Source: Salticus scenicus (Eukaryota; Arthropoda; Arachnida; Araneae; Salticidae). From it: a stretch of 64,000 bases of DNA. Shown piece after piece: positions 13,032 through 20,891 of the stretch. Numbering within the stretch: position 1 is the stretch's first letter; each line of letters starts with the position of its first letter. The notes beneath the pieces are model-generated. The model was not told where the DNA came from. It was given only the letters and a program-made list of their open reading frames with translations, and did no database searches. The stretch lies in the NCBI GenBank assembly GCA_963930645.1, contig OZ005653.1, positions 215,702,684-215,766,683 of the forward strand, written 5' to 3'. The position numbers and the translations under genes were made by a program.

Positions 13032-13835
13032 CTAGTTTTTTTCCTCTTTTGAATTATACTGACATGGTTTCCGACACCTTCTAGCATTTTCCCCAAATTT
13101 TGAATGATAAAAACATAAATTCGAATCATTACCGTCAAAATTTCCATCTCCTACATTACGACTTTTACTACGGTAATATGCACGATTTAAATCACGACTT
13201 CTCGATCTTGATTGCCTATTTACTTTCGAAAATAAAGTTGAAATCTGAGTTTTTAACTCCGCAATTTCTTTTCGAATTTCTTTAACCTCGCTTTCCAAAG
13301 TTTTCCCCTCAACAACCGCGCAAACACTAGGGATTTCCTTAATTTCAGCAATCTTATCAGCTAATTTTGCCAATTCCGATAAATCCGCTGAAGAGGCAGA
13401 CAATATTGCCTGAAAATTTACAGGTAATCGTTCCATCCAAATTGTTTTCAAAAATTCCTCGGTTACGGATTTCCCTCCTAATTCTTTCATTTGCCGAAGT
13501 AAAGTTGAAGGTTTTTTATCTCCTAGTGTTAATTCAGACAATAATTTACGCAGCTGCTGAGATTGAGAATCTGAAAACTCCGAAATTAACCTTTGTTTTA
13601 AAGTTTCATAACGATTTTCGGAGGGGGGGTTTAATATCAAATCAGAAACTGAAATAAGCGAATCTGCATCAATTGAACCTATAACTGTGTTATATTTTGT
13701 CAAATCATTTGTAATCTGCGATGTCGCGAAGTTCGCTTCAACCTGAACGAACCAAATTTGAATATTGTTTTTCCACATCGGGGGAATTCTACAAGAAACT
13801 TTTTCAACATTTATCCCCTTCTCACCAGAGTCCAT
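13032..13835 (-). CDS. Gag protein of the gypsy element
   Basis: This 267-residue frame starts with ATG at 13833-13835. The N-terminal part has the PPMWKNNIQIWFVQVEANF motif typical of arthropod Ty3/gypsy capsids, followed by a helical capsid-like region to about residue 165, an acidic coiled segment (about 180-200) and an Arg/Ser-rich stretch (205-227). The zinc knuckle is at 241-258: Cys241, His244, Cys254, Cys258, that is C-x2-H-x9-C-x3-C, unlike the canonical CCHC. It ends with TAG at 13032-13034, immediately after the heptamer A-AAA-AAC in the phase needed for -1 slippage. Gag and pol share the same nominal frame, but the stretch between them is closed in that frame. Confidence 0.9.
   Translation of the reverse strand: MDSGEKGINVEKVSCRIPPMWKNNIQIWFVQVEANFATSQITNDLTKYNTVIGSIDADSLISVSDLILNPPSENRYETLKQRLISEFSDSQSQQLRKLLSELTLGDKKPSTLLRQMKELGGKSVTEEFLKTIWMERLPVNFQAILSASSADLSELAKLADKIAEIKEIPSVCAVVEGKTLESEVKEIRKEIAELKTQISTLFSKVNRQSRSRSRDLNRAYYRSKSRNVGDGNFDGNDSNLCFYHSKFGENARRCRKPCQYNSKEEKN
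13035..13041 (-). promoter_or_regulatory. Candidate -1 frameshift heptamer before the gag stop
   Basis: On the minus strand the gag codons read GAA-AAA-AAC-TAG, giving the slippery heptamer A AAA AAC in correct phase next to the stop. A -1 step there opens a frame that runs to the TAG at 12968-12970, past the eight-A run (12972-12979). Ty3/gypsy elements often express pol by frameshifting; use of this site is inference. Confidence 0.6.
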
Positions 13836-14260
13836 GGCAATCTTATGAAAATTTTATACTTTAACTACTATTTAAAAATTCATAAATTCAAAATTAAAAG
13901 TCAAAATGAATTTAAATTCATACGAAAGAAGATTCCTAACGCTAACTTAAAATAGGAAATCTTTTACTCTATTATAGCCATATCGTAATACACTATATAA
14001 TATATACCATTTAAAACAGCATTTAAAAAAAAATATACACATATCAATCTAGTTAAAATAGCTTATAAGAGCAGAAATATATGTATTCGTTATTTATTTA
14101 ATGCATTTTTAATTTCAAACAGTAAAAAAAAAATCAATTAATTTAAAGTATATTCATTCAAAGTTAAACCACTTAGCTCAAAGGCCGGAGGTATCGCCAT
14201 ATTACGCTGTTTCGTCAGAGGTCACCACTACGAAAACCACTACGGCTGGGTCACCACTTC
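13836..14260 (-). other. 5' untranslated leader and primer binding site of the gypsy element
   Basis: Sequence between the 5' LTR and gag. On the minus strand TGGTGACCC (14248-14256) begins four bases after the LTR and would pair with a tRNA 3' end reading GGGTCACCA; tRNA-Trp is the primer known for the CsRn1 clade. Only about nine bases match a typical tRNA-Trp. A second TGGTGACC lies about 30 bases farther in (14220-14227), within a local duplication. The rest is AT-rich. Confidence 0.7.
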
Positions 14261-14568
14261 GGCTGGCTTGTGTTCACTATTTCAATAAACTCAAAGAAGA
14301 CACACTGATACTTGTAACAGTTTTACTAATAAAATAATAACTAACAATTTATAGAAATATAAGAGCTCAATTGAATTAAATAGGTGCTATAACTGTGCAC
14401 AGAAAACGTAAACATCTTTACATAGCGAGCGAGCAAACTGAACAGCATTTTCTCTCTGAACTCAAGTCTTTCAGCGATGGTTACAAACAGTACTTTCTTG
14501 CGCCATCTACTGACACAATCCACAACCAGTAAAATGTTCACCAAACTAATTCAGCTGTTCGCCTCAGT
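14261..14568 (-). repeat. 5' LTR of the gypsy element
   Basis: 308 bp, partner of 9580-9887 with one difference. It would hold the promoter and polyadenylation signals; I did not find a motif that fixes the transcription start. Confidence 0.93.
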
Positions 14569-14674
14569 TTTCTTCATTCATCGTAAATATATTTGAAGAG
14601 AATTACTCTAAAAATTTAGTGGTGTAGAAAAAGGGGCGGTATTAACAATTTGCCGGATTTGGTTGGCAGCTCTG

Positions 14675-16079
14675 TATATGTACCAATAAGCGCAAATGTT
14701 TTTTTTTATGTATATATACATATTTAAATAACTAAATTACAGAAGACCCACTTATACTGTATATATATAAATATATATATACAGATGAAATTTGTTTTTC
14801 TAATATTTAGCGAGTGTTTAAATAATATTAATTTGTAATCAAACTAAAATTTTTAGCAGACAGAAGAAGCGTGTCTTTTATATTCTTAGATAAGCGAAAG
14901 AGTATTTTTCGGTGTATTTATACAACTGGGAGTAATTTTCATGATGAATTATATATACCCCAAAAATTATTTTTTTAATCATTATTTTGCCATATTTTTC
15001 GTAATAATCCTATAAAATATACCAGGTTGTGTTACAATATATTTTTAATTATCTGTCTTCTTTATCCTGTAGTGATACGTGAGGAATATCTGTTTACAAA
15101 CTTTAAAAATTTGTTAAAATATAACAATTTTCTCTTCAAAATAAAACTTAATAAAAGCTTAGAAATTATTAAGTCAACTTTTAAAAGGGAAAGTCCTGAC
15201 GGGGTTTACCTAACTGGTTTTCTTAGTATTAAAATAAGTAATTTTAGTTAAGATTAAAAATATGGATATATGCACTTTAAGATAAATTTTAGGGCTGTAA
15301 CGTATGATATTCGAAAGACAAAAATAATTTAAAAATACTTACTTTAGTTTGAGAATTTCAAATATTCTGGAAAAAAAAAACCGCTCGGTGAACGAGTATG
15401 TTATCAGACAGCGGTGGTCAGAAATGAAAGAAAATTTTCTAATTTTTATTTAATTTAACATGATTTTTCTTTTTCTGTTTCCCTTTTTTAACAGCGTATA
15501 ATTGAACCTTGTGAGTCTTAGGCCATGGTGAAAATGTCATGTGATAATCCTGGAAAAAACACAGAACTAGTGCAGAATACTCAAAAAATGTCAATATGAT
15601 ATTTGTTAATATCATACGAGATGAAGACAGGTGTGTGAGGGATGTATAACGAAGGAATAGAATTATTTCTGGCATATTAGAATATAACTTTTACAAAAAA
15701 TCGTACTTTTTATATATTAAAGACAGATAAAAGATTTAAAAATCGGATTATGAACGTTGAAATTATTTAACAACCAATGCATACCTCCAAAGTTAGTCTT
15801 TACTTTTTAAGTAATTATGTTGTTAAAAGAAAAAAAAAAAAACAAAAAAAAAAAAAAAAACTTAACACTATTATTATACTGCCTAGACATATAAATTGCT
15901 ACAAATCAAAGCGAAACACTTTAACGGTACGAATTCCAACAAAGTTGCAATCTGAACATTTCTTCCTTAAGTCACAATTTTCTTGTTGCTAATTCAACTT
16001 TTAATCTATATATTAATTTGAAACATGTTTTTGTCTGTCTCCACTATATTGAGAGAACTACTTGGTGTAAAACTTTGGT
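14675..16079. repeat. Segmental duplication copy A, middle part
   Basis: 14810-14850 matches 51050-51110 (shared 'aataatattaatttgtaatc'). 15470-15790 has counterparts at 27010-27340 (copy B) and 51680-52000 (copy C), with the phrase series 'tataattga..ctt.agagt', 'catga..atcctg..aaa' and 'ttttacaaa..t.gtac.ttt'. No conserved open frame is apparent across the three copies. An A-run lies at 15830-15860. Confidence 0.6.
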
Positions 16080-16400
16080 TGAGGTGTCTAAAGAAAGGTC
16101 TTGGTCTGTAGATGTGCTATGAAAAGAGAAAAATAAAAAAAAAGTCAAACGGTCCCCCCCCCCCCCGGTGGGGAAAAACGGGTTAAAAACACGTTTACAA
16201 GCTTAACTAAGCTCCAAATTACTTCACGGTGAAGAAATTGTACTTATGGGGACTAGAGTCGAATACTAAAAAATCACTTTCTGCGAATTTGGAATTTTCG
16301 ATTTTAAAGGTGAAAAAAATGGGGAAAGTAGATTTGGTGGGGGGGGGGCGAAAGGGGGGAAAATAGTTTGAGAGGGAAATCCGTTCTAGACCCATACATG
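16080..16400. repeat. C/G-rich dispersed repeat, third copy
   Basis: A C14 run (16153-16166) is followed by 'ggtggggaaaaacggg', then the palindrome CTTCACGGTGAAG at 16222, then 'ggggactagag', and a G-run (16339-16347). Same order as at 1621-2600. Confidence 0.6.
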
Positions 16401-16995
16401 TAGCACCTCATTTTAAAGGTCTTGACTTTTCATGTCGATTGAAGATGCCTGTAAACAATATAGTGCGACCCACGGTGGTGAAAAATGGAACTAGATGATT
16501 TTGCTGTAGACCCTATCATGTTACATATTATTTTAAAGGTCTTGGTATTTCCTGACCGTTGGTGATGTTCGTACAGAACACACTGTGTCCCCTGGCGGTG
16601 GAAAGTGCAACTAAAGGATTTTGCAGTTGACACCACCGTGTGACACGTTATTTGAAAGGTCTTGGAAATCCAAGGTGATTGGTGATATAATCTTGAAATT
16701 TCATGGTGATTGGGGATATTCGTATACAATATCCTGCACTCCCTGGTGGTTAAAAATGGAACTAGGCGATATTGCAGTCGACCCTATCATGTTACGCCCT
16801 TTTTTAAAGGTCTTGGTACTTCCTTACCGTTGGTGCTGTTCGTATAGAATACGCTGTGCCCCCTGGCGGTAGAAAGTGCAACTAAAGGATTTTGCAGTTG
16901 ACACCACCAGTGACACCTTATTTGAAAAGTGTTGGAAATTCAAGGCGATTGGTGATGTTCGTATATAACATACTGCACCCCCTGGTGGAGGAAAG
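16400..16995. repeat. ~120-bp tandem array with a CTCF-core-like motif per unit
   Basis: Five units are marked by 'ttaaaggtcttgg' or a variant (near 16413, 16531, 16651, 16803, 16921). Units alternate between two types: 'aatggaactagatgattttg..gaccctatcatgttac' and 'agtgcaactaaaggattttg..gacaccacc.gtgac', so the higher-order period is a dimer. The interval before the third site is 150 bp instead of about 120 because of a local 28-bp duplication (near 16685-16712). Each unit carries a core related to CCCCCTGGYGG at 16464-16480, 16585-16598, 16735-16750, 16856-16870 and 16974-16990. The array is richer in G+C than its surroundings. Frames found across it are repeat-derived, not genes. Confidence 0.75.
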
Positions 16996-17488
16996 TGGTT
17001 TTTGCAACGCGTGCGTAGCATGCATGCCTGCTATACAGTGCAGCAGCTACAGACAGAGGTAACACGAGTCGGAGGTTCGCTCGGTTAGAGGTTCATTTTT
17101 GAGAATTTTTTCATGTTATTAGCGGCCTGTATATACGCTGCCACAGGCACTGTGTCACGAGCCCGAGTTCCGATCTGTTTGAGTTTTTTTTTTTTTTTTT
17201 TTTTTTTTTTAGGACTGAGGGCCTATTAGTCTCAATCTGGGATTTTTGAGTTGTCGTTTTTGATAGTTGAAGTGAATAGAAGCATTTGCTTAGTAATCGC
17301 AAGCATCGAAAAAAAAAAAGTCACACACAAATGCAATTTTGAATATTTTCAGAATGTTATAAATCGAAGTGAATTAATTCAAAAATGTAAGTGTAATGTA
17401 TATTCTTGAAGTATATTCATTATATTTTGTTATGCAGTATCGAAATCAGCAAAAATGTGGACCAAAAATTGCTTTTTCTCTCATCACA
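16996..17488. other. Non-coding stretch with a small dispersed repeat
   Basis: A T-run (17184-17210) is followed by 'aggactgagggcctattag' and 'ctcaatctg.ggatttt' (17211-17251). The same string, slightly diverged, occurs at 33218-33255. This looks like one end of a dispersed element of unknown class. I see nothing else. Confidence 0.45.
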
Positions 17489-18395
17489 AAAATGTCTGTC
17501 ATTCCCGGTTGTGGGTACCTTCATGTAACCGGCTGAAGGCATACTTGTTTATTTATTTATTTTATTTTTTGTTTTAAGCGTGTGTTTAACTTACAAATTG
17601 TCAAATATGGTCACTTATGTCACCATAACATAATTTATTAATATTTGTTTGTATTTATAAGCATTTTTAGCCATGTCAAACCTGGAAATTCAACCGATCC
17701 AAAAGAAAACAATTTTAACGCGCTAGTTAAAGTCATTTAGAATTGCTTAGTAGATAAGATATCCATAAAATCGACTGCCAGAGAATATGGACTTCGTCAC
17801 CCTTCAAAAGAAGACTGGGAAAAGTAAGGTAAATCTACCTGTCAAACAGTCGGACAAGAGCGCTAAAAAATAGGAACATCTACAATCTGATGAAAGTGTC
17901 GACTTCTGCATAATCTGTTTGGAGCACCTGCTACCATGTATAAAACGAGCTAACTCAATCAAATGCAAGGAATGAGATCGTCTGGTGCATTTGTGCCAGT
18001 ATGCATGCAAGGTATTTTACTTGCAAGCATTGTATTTCTAATTTGAAGGACTAAGAAGATGAGGAATTAAATTAGAAAAATGCAATTTTTTGTTAGTATT
18101 TTGGCCACTGAATCTTTACAAAATGAGGTATTTTGTTATTTTCATATTCCCATTTTTAGAGCATTTTTCAAGTATGCCCTCAACCGAGCACAAACCTTTT
18201 TTTTGGCCTGAAATAACCACGTCAAAAAGTTGGTGATAAAAGTTTTCTGGTTGACGGAATCGATTCAGCTACATTATCAAACGTTAGCCAAGGATTCTAG
18301 CTTTTCATTGGCATTCATATGTTTGCATAATATTTTTTTAAATCAAAAATTATAAGCGAAAATCAAAACTGTGCCCACAATCAGAGACATTTTCC
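17489..18395 (+). mobile_element. Pogo/Tigger-like element, internally deleted
   Basis: Boundaries are approximate. 'aatgtctgtcattcccggttg' with 'gtgggtac' at the left resembles the reverse complement of the right end ('gtgcccacaatcagagacatt', 18371-18391). The interior carries transposase remnants from both termini of a pogo-type protein. I could not confirm a TA duplication. Confidence 0.5.
17700..18060 (+). pseudogene. Pogo/jerky-type transposase remnant (psq HTH and zinc-binding tail)
   Basis: One translation frame gives NFNALVKVI, a stop, then DKISIKSTAREYGL, which fits the psq-type helix-turn-helix at the N-terminus of pogo-family transposases. After a frame change the sequence gives SDESVDFCIICLEHLL, then SIKCKE, a stop, and RLVHLC. 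The C-x2-C, C-x2-C(lost) and H-x-C spacing resembles the PHD-like cysteine tail of arthropod Tigger transposases. The DDE catalytic core between them is missing. Several stops interrupt it, so it is dead. The assignment rests on pattern memory, not on a search. Confidence 0.55.

Positions 18396-18400
<5 letters not shown>

Positions 18401-18443
<43 letters not shown>
18401..18443. repeat. (TA)n microsatellite
   Basis: About 43 bp of TA repeats, directly abutting the Tigger-type MITE that follows. Confidence 0.95.
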
Positions 18444-18446
<3 letters not shown>

Positions 18447-18602
18447 GTCAAACCTCGTTAACGTGAATTACTTTTAACATGAACTGTTTCCACAATCCCC
18501 GTCAAAATGAAGATTAGTTTATTTATATGAAGATTACTTACTGATAGCATGAACACATTTTTTTATCCCCCTTGAGATTCACGTTAACGAGGTTCGACTG
18601 AT
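18444..18602. mobile_element. Small Tigger/pogo-type MITE
   Basis: Left end gtcaaacctcgttaacgtgaa (18448-18468) is the inverted partner of ttcacgttaacgaggttcgac (18579-18599), with one mismatch in 21. CAGTCGAACCTCG-type termini with a TA target are usual for Tigger/pogo elements. It is about 157 bp and has no coding capacity. It lies in TA repeats, so the exact target is ambiguous. Confidence 0.8.
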
Positions 18603-18621
18603 TATATATATATAAATTGTA

Positions 18622-18623
<2 letters not shown>

Positions 18624-18665
<42 letters not shown>

Positions 18666-18707
18666 GCAATGCATGCATTGCGGTTTTTTTTTTTTTTTTT
18701 TTTTTTT
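18624..18707. repeat. A41 - 18-bp palindrome - T24 inverted structure
   Basis: Forty-one A (18624-18664), the perfect palindrome cgcaatgcatgcattgcg (18665-18682), one G, then 24 T (18684-18707). The whole can fold back on itself. It may be a real cruciform-forming locus or an assembly or library fold-back artefact. Confidence 0.85.
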
Positions 18708-20809
18708 GGTAAAGTTTCGGATGGCTGAAAACTCTTTATATATGGGAGAGGAAGTATACTACTTACGTGTATCAGTTAATAGAACTGAAGATATTTTACA
18801 AAGTTAGCCAATAGAAAGTTTAGAGTAAATTGTACATTCAATATCAAATATTACGTCTGAAAAAAACATTTCCATTTTTACTTGAAAAATGCAGTTGGAA
18901 ACACATAATACATTTATGCAAAGGACGAAAATATTCTGTAAAAAATAATAATATTAAAGTTGCAATTTTCTATACTTGTTTAGCAGATTTTTAAAAAGTA
19001 GGTTATGAATAAATATGCTGAAAATATAATTTGGTTAAAATAAATAACATGACTTACAATTTTCCTGTGACATAATCATGCATATTTAAAAAAGATGAAT
19101 ATGCACATATTCAGATTTATAACTTCTACTTAAATAAGACTTTTCAACATAAAATTAAAAATATTTTACTTGATTTTCCTCTAAAATTAAATGCTGCGAC
19201 GCTTTATGTAAGAGTAAATCTTAACCGGAGCAAATATAATAGCAAAAAAATTTATTTTTTTTCTTAAAAAAAATATATGACTAAAAATCTCACTCGGAAA
19301 ATGACATTCGATTGTTTTGTTTTAAGCAACTACCTTTAAAGTTACTTTAGGCATATTAATTAGAGAGAAAACTATTTATGTTTATTTTAAAATGTCAGAA
19401 ACTACTTTCTCCATATTTCTTTAATAAGTAAGTAAGGAGAATGGGCTGTATGTCTTTAAAAATCAATAAAAATGAATATATTAACTTATAGTAAAAAAAC
19501 ACCTTTTTATTATTGCCTAGGAAAGAGTGGAAATAAGACCAGATATTCTTTTTTACTAAAATTAAATAGGAATCAAGATGTATGTTTTAGTAGACCTGCC
19601 AATTATTCTAACCAACTAAATATATTAGTAACAGAAATCATTTTTTATTTGCACCACATTTTCTTCTTTAAGAGTAATTTTTTTATGCTTATGTACGGTT
19701 AACTAAAAAAAAAATATTTTTTTAACAAAGAGGTGGGGAATCAAGACAGGAACTTATAGTCTTACCTAATAAATTAGAATAATTGGACGGGCTACTTTGA
19801 AAATTAAATACATTGCAGGAGAAGACTAAGTGTACATATTGCATGTTTAAATTATTTTATAAATACGTATTAAACTTTCTTTTAAACATTTAAAGGAATT
19901 TTATATGAAAAACAAGGTGATTATAATTAAACTATAACTAAATCATTCTTCTGATGGCCTATATTCCTCGTGCAGCGAATTGTCCTTAACCTTTACACCA
20001 ACATATCATTCTCTATGTAAAATGAACTAATGGATTGCTTTCAAATTTGAAGTATATTTATGAGAATTTATGTCACCCAATTTTTAAGGACAATTAATGG
20101 AATGTGTACAAGGAATAAAAAAACGATAAAAATTATTAATAAATGTTCCTTTTACGGAAAAACAAAGATATATATTACAAACAGAGTGATTCAAGTGGAA
20201 TTATCTAAATGATTTGAAAATTTTCTGTCAAGTTTATCACCTGTATGTGTTAGTTTTCATCCCTTTTTAAATTTGCAATCTTCTATGCAAAATACTAGAT
20301 ACATTTTACAAACATCATTTGGATCATTTCTGGCATCCAAGTATTGCGCACATGACAAATTTTGACGAAATCCAATAAATCGTTGTAACGATAGAGCTTA
20401 AAGTTATGTTCCGGTAAAACATCTGCTTATAGCGGAAATTTTATTTTAATCACTCTGTACAAATCATATATTGTAAAGTTATAGACAAAACTTAAAGGAA
20501 AATTAAATAACTATTAAAATTATACTGTTTTGAGTTTAAAAAAAAAAAAGAAATGACATGTTTTTTTCCATTAAGTTATTAAGCTTTTATTAGGAATAAT
20601 CAGTAATAAATTGCCTGAATTTCAGTTAAGTGTGTAATAACATACCCAACAAAATGTATCTATTTAATATTTATTAAATTACATTATTATTCAAGTTTTT
20701 AAAGTAAAAATTTTACTTCACATCCTTAATATTTTTGAAATACTTTTAAAAAATAAAAGAAAATAAAATAAAAAATAAATAAATAAATAAACAGGAAATT
20801 TTCATTTAA

Positions 20810-20812
<3 letters not shown>
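18708..20812. repeat. Segmental duplication copy A, right-central part
   Basis: AT-rich and without a gene. 19160-19470 matches 55730-56040 (copy C). 20390-20470 matches 31530-31620 (copy B) and 56740-56820 (copy C). 20530-20720 matches 31650-31870 and 56850-57060. Landmark: 'tagcggaaattttattttaa' at 20426 and its variants. Confidence 0.65.

Positions 20813-20890
<78 letters not shown>
20813..20890. repeat. (TA)n microsatellite, ~78 bp
   Basis: The longest uninterrupted dinucleotide array in the window. Confidence 0.97.

Positions 20891-20891
<1 letters not shown>

Larger units (their letters stand above)
9580..14568 (-). mobile_element. Ty3/gypsy LTR retrotransposon, CsRn1-like
   Basis: This is a 4,989-bp element read on the minus strand: LTR, primer site, gag, protease-RT-RNase H-integrase, polypurine tract, LTR. 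The two LTRs (9580-9887 and 14261-14568, 308 bp each) differ at one base, so the insertion is recent. A 4-bp target duplication TTTC flanks it (9576-9579, 14569-14572). The non-canonical CHCC zinc knuckle in gag and a primer site starting TGGTGACCC both fit the CsRn1 clade as I know it. There is no chromodomain, and with 22 bases between the pol stop and the polypurine tract there is no room for an env gene. Confidence 0.92.
9487..14674. mobile_element. MITE with ~80-bp inverted repeats, split by a gypsy element
   Basis: The arms 9487-9579 and 14569-14674 are inverted repeats of each other. They start cagagctgccaacc at the left and end ggttggcagctctg at the right, and both contain 'ttctacaccact.aatttttagagta'. 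Removing the gypsy element between them leaves a MITE of about 195 bp whose loop was the gypsy target. The termini CAGAG..CTCTG are hAT-like. The flanks share only 'catatg' / 'tatatg' (9481-9486, 14675-14680), so I cannot confirm an 8-bp hAT target duplication. Confidence 0.75.

Noticed and set aside
16430..17021. Minus- and plus-strand frames of 65-99 codons
   Set aside because: They fall in the ~120-bp tandem array and change with unit type; no domain is visible.
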